From NCBI GenBank assembly GCA_024803745.1, contig JANJXV010000020.1, forward strand, positions 19,136,777 through 19,200,776: a stretch of DNA of 64,000 nucleotides, read 5' to 3'. Position 1 is the stretch's first letter. Each line of letters starts with the position of its first letter. A program made the translations under genes and the position numbers. This DNA comes from Megascapheus bottae. Taxonomy: Eukaryota; Chordata; Mammalia; Rodentia; Geomyidae. The notes under the pieces were generated by a model. That model searched no databases, was not told the origin of the DNA, and saw only the letters and a list, made by a program, of their open reading frames with translations. Below, piece by piece: positions 46,321-58,732 of this stretch.

Positions 46321-48730
46321 GATCTAATGAGGAACATAAGAAACACAGATAACATGACCTCACCTTTGCCAATGACCCAATGGAGCCTTACAGCTGGTGA
46401 CCTACTGCAGAAAGACCTGTTTGTGTGTGCAGGAGCCTCCTATGGCAATAGGCCTGTGCCAATAGACCAAGGTGACCACGACTCCTTTTGGGCCAATGAC
46501 CTGATCTGCTTCAGAAGAACAGCCTCATCATTTTCAATCAGTCTCTGATCTTTTCAGAGAGAGAGAATACCCTGTTCAGACACCTGCATGATGAACTGGC
46601 TGCCTAAGAGAGTGAAAGGAGCAAGATGAACTTCTAGCCATGGCAAAGCTGCATAGCCACAATGGGTGGTGCCACAGCCTGCATGCTTATGCTACATGTA
46701 GCTCATCAGCAGTGGTCTACCCAAGATAGTTGTAAATTGAAGCCTAGTTTGGGAGTAAGGAAGACCTGTGCCAGACCAAAGTATCATTTTTGGGACTATA
46801 GGGGCCAAGTATGCTATAGGCTTTAGGAAGACTAGATTTGGAATCATTCACTACACCATTCTGGAAAACTACACACGATTTTTATCGGTTCTTCCAATTC
46901 TTATGAAACTGATGGGCCGCTTACATTGGGCCTCACATATCTGATGTCTTTGCAGTATAAGATGGCTCCAGTTTTTTTTTTTTTTTTTTTTTTGTGGAGT
47001 GCCATAGGCGTGGTATAGACTCCATATCCTTCACTGACATGGTGAAATCCTGAAACATGGGCCACAACCTTTTTTTTTACAACCACAGGAGAAATACCTG
47101 ACAGGTATTGGCAATCTTGGTAGGAATACAAAATATACAAGTATCACTTGCTTGTCTGACTATGGCTGTCAATATGACCTATTAATTGAAATTATAAGCA
47201 AGCTTCAGCTACATAGCAGCATATCAGTGGCTGTTTACTCCTAACCTGGATCATACTTTGACAGAAGTGGATGTTGTGGTAGATAAAAAAGAATGGACTA
47301 AGCACAGAGCATTGCATTGGATTAACAGCTTCCCCAGTTGGAACTATGAAGATGTGGGACACCCAGCAGCTATGACAAAGCAAGCATGGATCCATGAATT
47401 CAAGTAAAAGGCCCCAATTCTTATCAAGCCACGCTTTGAAGCGATGGATGCTTCCACTAAGTAGAATGGGTAAGCACAAATCCTGAAGGATAGGTAACAT
47501 GGACACGGGCATTCCTTGGATTGATCAGGAGAAAAGAATGGGCATAAAGGGGGAGACAAACACAATAGTTACCTCTGGCAGAAAGAACTTCACAGGTTCC
47601 AATGACATAAATAATACCCCTACCATGACTGTATCATTTCTTTAGAGATTGTCACAAACCTCATTATTGTGGAAGTGCTCAAGTTCAATCCAGAAATCAA
47701 CTGACAGGCAAGGATGGCAATGATGGCTGTGGACACAGATGAACTTCCCCAAAGTGTGGTTTGATCCAGGGCAGAAAACTTACCAGCAACTCCCCAAGGA
47801 CAAGAGCAGATAGCAGGTAGAATGCAAAGAGTTGCTTATCATGACCAACATTAAAGCAAAATGTATACTGATCACACCTGATCAGCTGGCTTCTGAACAA
47901 AAACTCCATCAACATCAAAAATGACAAGGCCAGCTCTGAGCAGAATGCTTTTATACAAGAGTATGTCCTGGTGCCAGGAGTTTGGTGTAGTGGTAGAGTG
48001 CTTGCCTAGCATGCACAAAGACCCAGGTTCCATTCCTCGGTACCATATACAAAGAAAAAAAAGCTGGAAGTGGTTCTGTGATTCAAGTGGTAGAGCTCTA
48101 GCCTTGAGAAAGTCCAAGAATAGTGCTCAGGCCCTGAGCTCAAGCCCAGGACATGGAAAATTAAACAACAACAAAAAAAAGAGTATGTCCTGGCACAGTC
48201 CACTACAAAGAAGCCGGATATCCGATGGGTGGTGATTTAAGATGCATGCTATGGTAAGGGCTCAAGCCAGAGCACCAAGTCCTAGAGCCTTGCCAATTCA
48301 GAGGCCAGGCCAGTGGCATCGTGAAACCAACCTGAAGAGGCAGAGCCTGCTGACCCTCAACTTCACTGACCTCACTGACTACAAGAGCCACCCTGTGAAC
48401 AAACTGTTCAAGGTCGGAAGAACATTTCCTCCCAGAAGGTTCATGAAGAGCCATGATCAAGATTCTAGCAGGACCTGCGAGACTATCCTTCTGAGCAGCT
48501 CTTCAAGAAGCACTGGGTTGAATGACTGCAATATGCAGGCATCTGTCTTCATAGGATGAAGGAGCTGCAGCAAGACGTGCACTGCACTATACCCTGTCCC
48601 TGTCATTAACCTCCACGCTCAGGCCGGTGCCACTCACAAGTTCAGTACCAAATGTACTGTCATGGCCAGATCCCATCCATCTAAGCCATGACAGCCGGCT
48701 CTGGCATGGTGTGACCAGACACACCTTTTT
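46320..48730 (+). pseudogene. Possible degraded retrocopy of an unidentified gene
   Basis: This segment has a higher GC content and more exon-like codon mix than its neighbours, most clearly at 48190-48720. Many short protein-like runs appear in shifting plus-strand frames, for example 'GDHDSFWANDLICF' (from about 46468), 'NYEDVGHPAAMTKQAW' (from about 47340), 'NFPKVWFDPGQKTYQQ' (from about 47743) and 'LLTLNFTDLTDYKSHP' (from about 48350). They are broken by stops and frameshifts and have no introns that I can see. An IDL-Geo at 47972-48178 interrupts one run that closes up again when its duplication is taken into account. I could not name the parent gene, and a chance or repeat origin is not excluded. 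Confidence 0.35.
47972..48178 (+). mobile_element. IDL-Geo SINE with clear target-site duplication
   Basis: Full dimer with an A-rich tail containing 'aacaacaaca'. 'aagagtatgtcctgg' lies at 47957-47971 and 48179-48193. Confidence 0.94.
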
Positions 48731-48834
48731 GCTTTCTCTTCATCTCACTCTATCAGACCTGTGGTGTATATTTTCCAGATTCTGTGCTACTGGCCTTTCC
48801 ATTTTTAGCTTGGTTCAGATTTTGAGTAGCCCCA

Positions 48835-49500
<666 letters not shown>

Positions 49501-49524
49501 ATAAACAATCACATGCAGTAGGAA

Positions 49525-49650
49525 AACCTTAAAAACATGCTAAGTAAATTTGATATGAAAGGACAAGTATGACAGGATTATATAGAGAGAATAGACAGAT
49601 TCATAGAAGTGGGAGACTAGTAGCTACCAGAGTCCATAGGGAACATAGAA
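49525..49650 (+). mobile_element. Ancient LINE-1 (L1M-type) fragment
   Basis: 'aaaaacatgctaagtaaatt', 'gatatgaaaggacaagtatg', 'acagattcatagaagtggga' and 'gactagtagctaccagagtc' follow the 3' region of old LINE-1s. Confidence 0.55.
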
Positions 49651-50884
49651 AGATTTGATTGTTTGCAATGATGGAACCTTCAAGCAATGTTTATATCACC
49701 AGAACTGACCACATTACACTGATGTGATTCTTGCATGATAGTGTGAATACTGGATGCCAATAATTTTCATATTATTCATATTTTACCATGAAAAAAACAA
49801 AACAAGCAATAGGGCAGTCGCATCTACAGCTCCCTATTCTTAAATAGCTGTTTAATAGCAGTAGTACCTGTATCCACTTATTAGATGGAAGTGTACGTTC
49901 ACACATCTCCCTTGCCTTCATGCTTGTCTTGAAATAACTCCCAATTATTCCACAAATTCACTTTTCAGTTTATCTGAACTATGAAACTGACCAATTGACA
50001 CAAAGTAGATTTTCTTTCATTTCCCTAAAATATCATCAGCATGACCACAAAGAGTTTGGGTTTTAAGATACTTAAGTGTGGGTTACCCATAGCTAATCTC
50101 CAGGCTTTCTATATGGAGCTTTGCTTATCATTCCATAGCAGAAAAAGTAAAATCAGATCTACTGAAGACCATCTAATATAATAAGGAGAAAACAGATATT
50201 TAAAGCCCAATGAACTGTTGATAGTTTTTCTTTTATAAGGAATGACTAATTCATATTAGTAGAACTCATTAATCATCATTGTTCCCTTCTCCAAAGAGTC
50301 CAGTGAGAGACACAGAGAAGAGATACTGAAGTAAAGGCTAGCATTTTGACGGATCTTTCAGTATTAATTTAGGTAAAAAGCAGGGTAGATGGCCCAGTTA
50401 CTGTTTAGATTACCAGATTCATGAGTGTTTCGTTATGCAAAGACTGATGGCATAATTGCTCTTCAAAATATATGGAAAAGACTAAACGTTTGAGGAAATC
50501 TTTGAACAGGCACTCTGCACTTACGATCTGGTAAGCTTTATACAGAGTCCCTTATCCTCCCCATCCCCACCCCTCCCCCAAGTCCTTAACAAAAAGTGAG
50601 ATAATCTCAGATAATTACTGTAAGTAATCCTTAAGGGGCAAAAACAAAGGGAAGTTTCTTTATTCTGTGTCAGTTCATGTGAGTTAGCAGCACAGTCCAT
50701 GTACAGACTTTAAGAGAAACTATTCAGAGCCAAAGTGGTGGCATGCACCAACATCATCTTCCTCTGCTAGAAGTTTAGAGTGACTGAAAAAGACAGGATT
50801 CCAACTATATGTACAATAAATTTCAGATCCATTCTACAGGAGTTTATGGTGTACTGTACTTCTATGAAGGAAGGATCAAGTCAT
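49651..50884. other. Unique sequence
   Basis: Nothing recognised. A C-rich run 'ccccatccccacccctcccc' lies near 50558-50578. Confidence 0.45.
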
Positions 50885-51002
50885 CTCTGGAGAATATATA
50901 TATATATATGCATACATACATATACAAAAACATATACACAAACTTTATATTATATATAAAAACTAGTTATAATATGTATATGCACACACATATATATAGC
51001 AA
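50885..51002 (+). repeat. AT-rich (TA/CATA)n low-complexity tract
   Basis: 'atatatatatatatgcatac' and 'tatattatatataaaaac' style units. Confidence 0.85.
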
Positions 51003-51016
51003 ACTTCTAGTTTCTT

Positions 51017-51214
51017 TTTTTTTTTTTTTTTGGCAGTCCTGGGCTTAAGCTCAGGGCCTGAGCACTGTCCTTGGACTTTCTCAAGGATAGAGCTCTACCA
51101 CTTGAGCCTTAGCACCATTTCCGGCTTTTTTCTATGTATGTGGTACCAAGGAATCGAACCCAGGTCTTCGTGCATGCTAGGTAAGCACACTACTACTAGG
51201 CCAAACTCCCGGCC
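51017..51214 (-). mobile_element. IDL-Geo SINE with perfect target-site duplication
   Basis: Full dimer in reverse, ending 'ggccaaactcccggcc'. 'acttctagtttctt' (14 bp, exact) lies at 51003-51016 and 51215-51228. Confidence 0.94.
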
Positions 51215-51273
51215 ACTTCTAGTTTCTTAATAGGAACTTGCTTTACCAGATTATAGATTACAGATTACAGGTG

Positions 51274-51472
51274 TGAGCTACTCAGGAGGCTGAGATCTGA
51301 GGATCAAGGTTCAAAGCCAGCCTGGACACAAAGGAACCTGAGACTCATATCTCCAGTCAACCTCTAGAAAAGAGAAGGTAGGATTTGGCTACGGGTAGGG
51401 CAGTAGCCTTGAGCTGAAGAGCTCAGGGACAATACCCAGGCTGAGTTCAAGCCCCATGACTCCCCGCCAAAC
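51274..51472 (+). mobile_element. B1/Alu-like plus Geo-like dimeric SINE, 5'-truncated
   Basis: 'gagctactcaggaggctgag', 'ggttcaaagccagcctggac', 'agccttgagctgaagagctc' and 'gagttcaagccccatgactc'. The tail is mostly T-rich sequence, not A. Confidence 0.85.
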
Positions 51473-52730
51473 ATTTTTTTTAAATGTTTCCTTCCAGGTT
51501 GTTAGCTAATGAGTATCTTATGCTTAGGCTTTACTTTGGATCTTCTAAAGGCTTAGTCTTATTTCTTATTCTCCTGTAAGGAGACAGGCTTGCTTTTAGA
51601 TGAATCTTATCTTTAAGTTACTCTTACTCATTGTTTATCTTCTCTTTCAAACCCTACCTACAAGCTTGATTCAAACAAATAGACCCAAAGGTGAATACAG
51701 CTTAAAAAAAAGAACCATTTTGATGTGAATGCAACAAACTCGGGTGTGTTCAAGTTTTTTCCTCTGTAGAATTACAGTAATTCATTTTCAGCTTTTTATT
51801 TAGCTGTCAAGAAAATGGCTGTGTGAAGAATAGTATAGATTGTTGAGAAAATGCTTCAAGAGAAATTAAAATGAGATAAACAAATTAGTGAATGAGTGAA
51901 GTGGTTGGGCAGTCTTCTGAGGAATTGACCACATGCCCTCAGGATATAACAGTAAGATGGCACTGTCTGTCCATCTTTTGTATTACTTCTCTGCCAGTAA
52001 TGTCTCTAACCATGGCACACACACCAGTGTGTTTCTATAAATGTCGGTCTAAGGAAGTGGTTACTTTGAATTTTGAGGGTCAATCAGGAGCCAGAAAAGA
52101 TAAAAAGAGCTCTATCTCAAATACTCATCTCTTGTTCTAGTGAGTTCTTCTGTTCACTACAAACTATTAATTCTTATTGAGTTCCCCTGTCCTTCCCAAA
52201 GAATTTTTATATATGATATAAGACAGACATTTTGGATTTTATATGATATATATATATGTATACATACTGATTTCCACAGAAGTTATAGCAAAATATCCCA
52301 AGTGTACAATTTAATTCAAGATTAAATGGAGACTGTCCCTTTTCCTTTCTTTCTTTGAACAAACTTTTTTCATAGTTCTGTGTTTGTGATTAAATAATTG
52401 GAGCACTATATCTAAACATACAATTTACATTGTGTTTGGAATTTGTGATACCTCTTGTAATGCTTAAAAAGATACTACGTACAGAACTAATGGAATTATA
52501 ATGGGTAGTTTTCACTGTATTATATGAATAAAAGGTTAATGAACTTAATACATAGAGAATATTAAGATTGTTTTGAGGTTTATACTCATCCTTTCACTGC
52601 TGGAATAAGGAAAATGTTTGATATTAGACCATTTGTAGTCAGGTGGGATAGGTAAACAACAATGGAGGCACACAGAGATGCCACTGGCTTGGGCATATGA
52701 GCAGAGTGACACACTCAAAAATCCATAATT
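51473..52730. other. Unique AT-rich sequence
   Basis: Contains a short 'tatatgatatatatatatgt' run near 52240-52262. No gene recognised. Confidence 0.45.
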
Positions 52731-52916
52731 GGGGCTGGGAGTTTGGCCTAGTGGTAGAGTGCTTGCCTAGCATGCACAAAGACTCAGGCTAAATTCCTTG
52801 GTACCACATATATAGAAAAAAGCTAGAAATGGTGCTGTGGCTCAAGTGATAGAGCTCTAGCTTTGAGAAAGCCCAAGGACTGTGCCCCGGCCCAAGACTG
52901 GCAAAAAAACCAACAA
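52731..52916 (+). mobile_element. IDL-Geo SINE, slightly shortened Geo half
   Basis: Starts 'ggggctgggagtttggccta'. The Geo end lacks the 'gctcaggccctgagttcaag' portion and passes from 'ggactgtgccccggcc' to 'caagactggc'. Flanked by 'ccataatt' (52723-52730 and 52918-52925). Confidence 0.9.
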
Positions 52917-52925
52917 CCCATAATT

Positions 52926-53680
52926 AATGACATTATGAGGTGTCTATAAAAATACAGGCTGGAAGTGGATTTTTAATCAATTTAAATAAGAATCTTAAAA
53001 ATCTTCATATGAATTTATTTATTTTAAGATTCAATCTGTATATGGACCAAATGACGAGTGCATAGTGACATAAAGTTTAAAAAGAACCAAAAGAAAAGGC
53101 TTAAATATTTGTAGGTTGGTTGGTTCGAATCACTGGCTAGTGTCAGTGACTAAAGAGAACTGACTTTCCTGCTTCTCTGCACTGTTTGGGATTAGAATTG
53201 TGTAAATACATGAGTAATATGGACTTTCTCTGAAGGGAAAGTTAGTGCTCTAACACTGGCTTTCTGGTAATTCAGCTGGGAAAATAGCTGAGAAACATTG
53301 CTGTGGCTGTTTCTTGGAAGTGGGAGTGATACTCAAAGTTGCTCTGCTTGGAATACCAGCGTGTTATCCTTGGTCTTTGTTGTGGCCTTTCTATGTTCAG
53401 GGAGCAAAGCCTCCCTCTCCCCCTACTCTACTGAATACACACGCTGTTGACATTGATAGCACAACCACATTCCCTCTTCTTCCTTCAAGGCATCCTACTT
53501 AGAACTCTACAGAACACCCAAAGAGGATGCTTCTAAAAGATAAGTGATCCAGTGTGCCATGCTTTTGTCCGAGTTACACTCAGTTTGAGTTGATCATTTT
53601 CCATCTGTTTCAAAGTTAATGTTTAGATTAGGTTTCACCCTATGAGCTTTGTTGATTGGCATCAAAACCAACTATGCATC
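52926..53680. other. Unique sequence
   Basis: Nothing recognised. Confidence 0.45.
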
Positions 53681-53686
53681 TTTTTT

Positions 53687-53761
<75 letters not shown>
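53681..53761 (+). repeat. (TTTC)n polypyrimidine microsatellite
   Basis: About 80 bases of near-perfect tttc repeats. The Phe-Leu-Ser open frame across it is an artefact. Confidence 0.97.
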
Positions 53762-53821
53762 GTCAAAATGCTTTGGGAGTACTTTTGATTTATTTCTGGG
53801 TAGATTATTTTCTTACTGAAA

Positions 53822-54032
53822 TGGCCTGGGTACTGTCCCTGAGCTCTTTAGCTCAAAGCTACTGCCCTACCCCTTGAGCCACAACCCCACTTCACATTTT
53901 CTAGTGGTTAATTGGAGATAAGAATCTCACATTCTTTAGTGTCTGGGTCTGGGCTGGCTTTGAACCGCAATCCTCAAAGCTAAGTCTGATGAGTAGCTAG
54001 GATCACAGGCGTGAGCCACCATTCCCCAGTTT
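53822..54032 (-). mobile_element. B1/Alu-like plus Geo-like dimeric SINE
   Basis: 'gtccctgagctctttagctc', 'accccttgagccacaacccc', 'tggttaattggagataagaa', 'gatgagtagctaggatcaca' and 'gtgagccaccattcccca'. Confidence 0.85.
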
Positions 54033-54069
54033 GATCTAACATGTTTTTTATCGTAGGTTTTTTTGGTTT

Positions 54070-54142
54070 GCTTGTTTTTTGATGCTGGTGATTGGGCATT
54101 TTTGCTCAAGGCAATGATTAATGGGAAACAAGAGTCTTATGG
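54070..54142 (-). mobile_element. Older B1/Alu-like plus Geo-like SINE, first part
   Basis: 'gatgctggtgattgggcatt', 'tgctcaaggcaatgatta' and 'atgggaaacaagagtcttat' are the degraded right module. It resumes at 54809 after a LINE-1 insertion. Confidence 0.6.
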
Positions 54143-54808
54143 ACTACGACCCAGCCATACCACTCCTAGGCATCTACCCTGAGCCACATGACCCAGGAGG
54201 ATATGATAAAGACACATGCACATCCATGTTTATCACTGCACTGTTCACAACAGCCAAGAGATGGAAACAACCCAGATGCCCCATTGCAGATGAATGCGTT
54301 CAAAAATGTGTTAATTATATACAATGGAAATTTACATAGCCAAGATACACTAATGGAATTTGCTGGGAAATGGATGGAACTAGAGCAAATCATATTGAGT
54401 GAGATGAGCTAAGACCAAAAGGATAAAAGGCTGAAAGGATAAAAGTCTTTCTGACATATAGGTGGGTATTAGATCTAAAACTGGGCAAGACAAAACAAAC
54501 TAAACAGAACTTAAGATGCCCATACCCAGTGAAACCAAAGGAAGAGGGAACAACTGATACCCTAGCAAAGGGAAGAAAGATACATAACAGTACTTTGGAA
54601 GAAATGGTTTTATTGTCAATGTTCAAAGAGTTAAACCTGTTCTAGGTAAGACTAGAGGGTTTTATATATGTAACATTTATAAATCTGTCGACTAGATCAA
54701 TGATGCTTAGTTTTATGAAAATAAAGAAATGATTGAGAAAATAGCTAAGTATAACTATGCCACAGTACTGTAAACTTTATGTAACAACATAATGTCAATT
54801 AAAAGAAT
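54143..54808 (+). mobile_element. 5'-truncated LINE-1 insertion
   Basis: About 666 bases from the ORF2 C-terminal region ('DPAIPLLGIYPEPHDPGG' in the 54121-54339 frame) into the 3'UTR. The 13-bp duplication 'aagagtcttatgg' lies at 54130-54142 and 54809-54821. The element ends in a short A-rich segment ('caattaaaagaat'). It splits an older SINE. Confidence 0.9.
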
Positions 54809-54915
54809 AAGAGTCTTATGGTCTTCTCTGCTGAGTTGGCTTCATAACTTGGCTCTAAGGTCTCATCTTTCTGAGTAGCTTGGATTGCAGGAATAAGCCA
54901 TTGGAACTTGGCTTA
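54809..54915 (-). mobile_element. Older B1/Alu-like plus Geo-like SINE, second part
   Basis: 'gagtcttatggtcttctctg', 'tgagtagcttggattgcagg' and 'aataagccattggaacttgg' are the left module in reverse. Confidence 0.65.
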
Positions 54916-55035
54916 CAAGGATTTTAAACCAATTTAATAAATGATAGTTACTATTAAACAAGCAGCATACAGCTCAGGAGTCTTTTTTGTCATGTTTGTG
55001 TAATATGTTAAAACTTTGAGAAAGGTTTACTCATT

Positions 55036-55250
55036 ATATATACACGCATTCATATACATGTATGTGTGTATATATACATGTATACATATGTGTACATATA
55101 CATATATTCCCATATACAGGCATAATATATGTGCATATATATAGCATATATTTTTGCATTTATAATATGTATACATACGTATATATGTACATCTGTACAT
55201 ATAGGCATATACACAATAAATACATGCAATAAATAAATTTGCAACAAATA
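55036..55250 (+). repeat. (TATA/TACATA)n low-complexity tract
   Basis: About 200 bases of 'tatatacatg'- and 'gtacatatac'-like units. The Tyr/Ile/Met-rich minus-strand frames here are artefacts. Confidence 0.85.
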
Positions 55251-55629
55251 CCAATATTTGAAACAAATACATTTACAATTAATATTTATGTTAAATATTA
55301 TATGCATCAAGGTATCTTGTCTTTTAACTGGTTTTTTAGACTTTCAGATCCTTAGATAAACTTTATAAGGATATTAGATTGTAATAACTCTAATTTAATA
55401 TTTATTTTCTATTTGCAATTAGAAATAATTAGAAACTTTATTTTAAATCATTCAAGATGCATGCATATGCATATAACTATAACCATAACTCTCTACATAG
55501 TTAAGTAATGTTTTTAAGAACTTAATACTTCAGCTAACAACAGAAGTTGCATTGTCTTGGTATTTGTAGTGGTAAACTCCTTTCCTATTTGTGCTTTTAA
55601 TTTTTTTCAAGGTATGATTACAGAGCAAT
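55251..55629. other. Unique AT-rich sequence
   Basis: Nothing recognised. Confidence 0.45.
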
Positions 55630-55645
55630 TAGGATTTACTTTTTA

Positions 55646-55863
55646 TTTATTTATTTATTTTTATTTCATTTTATTTTTTCCAGTCCTGGGCCTTGAAATC
55701 AGGGCCTGGGCACTGTCCTTGGGCTTTCTCAAGGCTAGAGGTCTACCACTTGAGCCTCAGCATCACTTCTGGCTTTTTTCTAAGTATGTGGTACCAAGGA
55801 ATCAAACCTGGGTCTTCACGCATGCTAGGCAAGCATTCTATCACTAGGCTAAACCCCTGGCCC
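55646..55863 (-). mobile_element. IDL-Geo SINE with long target-site duplication
   Basis: Full dimer in reverse with an A-tail now 'tttatttatttattttt'-like. 'taggatttacttttta' (16 bp, exact) lies at 55630-55645 and 55864-55879. Confidence 0.94.
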
Positions 55864-55879
55864 TAGGATTTACTTTTTA

Positions 55880-57059
55880 AAAATAAGGGTTCTTACCAGG
55901 TGAGAGCTAAAAAGAACCATGCTTTAGGGGAAGTACAACTTCTAAATATTTTTCATATTGCTATCAGATTACCATTTGTTTTCCTGTTCCCTGTTTATAC
56001 TTTTTCATACATTATTAATCTATAATTTCTTTTCATTGCAATGTGTCAGTCATCCATCTCTCACTTTTCAGGGTTCCAAACTAGAGACTTTGAAATCTAT
56101 TAGGTTTTCCACTGACTATAGGATCTTAGGTAATTTATATAATGGACATTTATGTCAGCCTGAGTCACTTAATACATACAGCACATGAACAAAAGAGTAT
56201 GACGTTTTCCTCTGAAATTTCATTATGCAAAAATTCCCACTCAGCTCTTCTTAATACCAAACACTACCTTATTTGGTCCACCACTCTCCAGTCAAATTCT
56301 AGCTGAAACTTTGTTATAGCCATTTAAAATCACTCCTGACCTTAGGATATCTTTTTGATACTGTTGTTATTTTTAATTTGCTCCTCCAAATTATAGCTCT
56401 CATTTGACTTTTTTTTTAAGGTAGCCCCATTTCTTTCCACCAACAACTTTTGAAATTTTTTTATCCTACTTGGTAGAATTTTGTGTAAGCAATTTGGCTT
56501 GTTAGCCATTGGTCTCTTAGTGACAGGCACAGGTAATCCATTTCCTTCTTGGCTGTTAGGGAAGGGCCTAATTAATCAGTCCAACAAATTCCACTCCACA
56601 CCCCTTGCTTCCATACCATAGTTCTCTGCTCCTTCAGGCTGCTTGCCAGGATGCCCTGAAAGCGATTAAATTACCTTTACAGCCAAGCCAGTCATAGCAC
56701 AATGCTGTTTATCTATGTCTACCCTTCAATTGTTTCTCCTCAGCAAAAGTCCTGCTCCATTTACCACCTAGTCATTCTTTTTCTTCCTAAGGACACCTAT
56801 CCCATCTTCCATTTGATTAAGACAAATCCATGATCTTGTTATAATTTCTAATGGAATTAAACAAAGTACCTCCTTCCAGTAAGACATTACTGTTTCGCAT
56901 GATGTGTAAGATTTAATTTCTGAAGCAAATGAAAATAATAAGTGTTATTCATCCTCTCATCTCCAGAAGCAAAAACCCGTCTCTCTCTCTGTGTCTCTGT
57001 CTCTGTCCTTCTCTGTCTCCCCCACGTCATCCCTCCCCTTCCTCTGTCTCTTGTGCTAA
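55880..57059. other. Unique sequence
   Basis: Contains a TC/TG-rich patch ('ctctctctctgtgtctctgt') near 56981-57001. Nothing else recognised. Confidence 0.45.
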
Positions 57060-57270
57060 AACTTGGGGTCTGAGTTGTCTATTAGCTGTCCTAAGCTATT
57101 CTCTAGCTTTTCTCTCCAGGCTAACTAGCCCTCCAACAGTTGAGCCATACTTTCAGTTTTTTTTTTCTTTTTTTGCTGGTTAATTGGAGATAAGCCTGGG
57201 ATGGCTTTGATTCTAAGGTCACAGCGTCTTGAGTAGTTAGGATTACAGGTGTGAACTAACCATCTAGCAA
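57060..57270 (-). mobile_element. Degraded B1/Alu-like plus Geo-like SINE
   Basis: 'ccaacagttgagccatactt', 'gctggttaattggagataag', 'gtcttgagtagttaggatta' and 'caggtgtgaactaaccatct' in reverse orientation. Confidence 0.65.
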
Positions 57271-58082
57271 GATCTCTGATCTGTCCAGTTAAAAATACAA
57301 ACAAGGTACCTATGTTAAATGCATTGTGGATAAAGTAAACTGGAATGATTTCTAAAAGTCAGGCATTTATAACTTTTAGAAATATGGAAATTTTAATCAT
57401 ACACTTTCACTTAATCTTGTTTTTTTTTAAATAAATGTCTTTGCTGAGCATATGATATGAAAAGACAGCCTGAAGAAGTGAAATCTGCAATATATATCAA
57501 GGTACATTGGCCAAAAGAATGACTCATCTTCACAGATTCTGGGTGTACTTATGAAATCATTCAGCTGAGCAGCCAGGTGATCAGAAGAAATAGGTTATTT
57601 ACCTGGGAGGACCTGGAAAGCTTTTTACCCAGTGTCAACAGGACTGTTGTTAAGCAGCTACCTGGCAAACATGGGAAGACTGTCATTAAACAATGTTGGG
57701 ATTCAGGATTGTTGACGTTTATTTGCTTTAAAACTCTTCGCTTGTGGGGAGATTCAAGTCATCCTTGACCCCCCCCCAAAAAAAAGGAAAGAAAAGAAAA
57801 AGAAAGAAAAGCATACACACCATTTATTGGAGTCCTCTCTGTTTAAAACTCTTGGCAACCCCCACACAGGGTGAAATAATTCTCTCAGGTAAGAGCTCTA
57901 AAACACATTAACAGAAAACATCAAGTTTCCTTTAGGAGGTTCTGCAGGGAATGAGTTCATGAACTCTTGAAATCTATTGTTGTACTTACTGTATAATTAT
58001 AATTATGTGCATAGATACCGTGTCCTGTTTGGGGCAGGTAGATATGTACACAACTTTTATATTGTCAAAAAGTCTGAAATTT
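57271..58082. other. Unique sequence
   Basis: Nothing recognised. A small 'ccccccccaaaaaaaagg' junction and purine run lie at 57769-57812. Confidence 0.45.
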
Positions 58083-58185
58083 CTGAGCACACAATAACCT
58101 ATGCCCACTCATGAGGTAGGGCAAGAGACTGGGGAGTTCAAGGCTAGCCTGGACAGAAAAATATCTAGTCTCAAAAAATGAACCA
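58083..58185 (+). mobile_element. B1-like SINE monomer, old
   Basis: 'cctatgcccactcatgaggt', 'gagttcaaggctagcctgga' and 'aatatctagtctcaaaaaat' match a 7SL-derived B1 layout without a second monomer. Confidence 0.65.
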
Positions 58186-58249
58186 ACCAACCCCAAAACA
58201 CACAAAATGCACAAATTGTGAATGAGCATCCTGTCAGTAGTTCCTCTCT

Positions 58250-58253
<4 letters not shown>

Positions 58254-58293
<40 letters not shown>

Positions 58294-58310
58294 ATGTGTG
58301 TGTGTGTGTT
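58254..58310 (+). repeat. (TG)n microsatellite at a SINE tail
   Basis: TG units with one 'tttatg' interruption, directly joined to the tail end of the minus-strand SINE that follows. Confidence 0.95.
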
Positions 58311-58521
58311 GGTCCTGGGGCTTGGACTCAAATTTGATGCTATCCCTGAGCTTTTTGCTTCAAGGCTGGACTTCAACACTTGAGCACAACTCTATTTCTG
58401 GCTTTTTGGTGGTTAATTGAAAATCAAGGGTCTCATTACCTTTTCTGCCGGGCTGGCTTTGAACTGATCTCAGCCCCTCTTTAGTAGCTTGGATTGTAGG
58501 AGTGAGCCACCAGTGCAGGCT
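58311..58521 (-). mobile_element. B1/Alu-like plus Geo-like dimeric SINE
   Basis: 'ggtcctggggcttggactca', 'gctggacttcaacacttgag', 'tggtggttaattgaaaatca', 'ttagtagcttggattgtagg' and 'agtgagccaccagtgcaggc'. Confidence 0.85.
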
Positions 58522-58732
58522 TAATTGTTTTGGACAAAGCCTGAGCAGCTAGGTAGGAATACATGGAAAGATGAAGAATCTTTTACCTTTTTCATGAAGG
58601 CAACAGGTTCTAGCCACTGATACTTTTACACAATGACAGAAAACACTGCTTTTCTCAGGGTCCCGTTCACTCTTTTCCCTGTTAGGTGATTATGGCTCAG
58701 CTGCCATTTCGCTGGGCTCATTGTCCAGTCCT

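Noticed and set aside
46901..47140. Minus-strand frame with a few residues resembling actin ('SEGYGVYTTPMALH')
   Set aside because: Only a short stretch can be lined up; sequence on both sides does not continue as actin, and the base-level match is poor.
53656..53877. Frame with repeated Phe-Leu-Ser
   Set aside because: Encoded by the TTTC microsatellite and the adjacent SINE.
55027..55310. Tyr/Ile/Met-rich minus-strand frames
   Set aside because: Encoded by a TATA/TACATA low-complexity tract.
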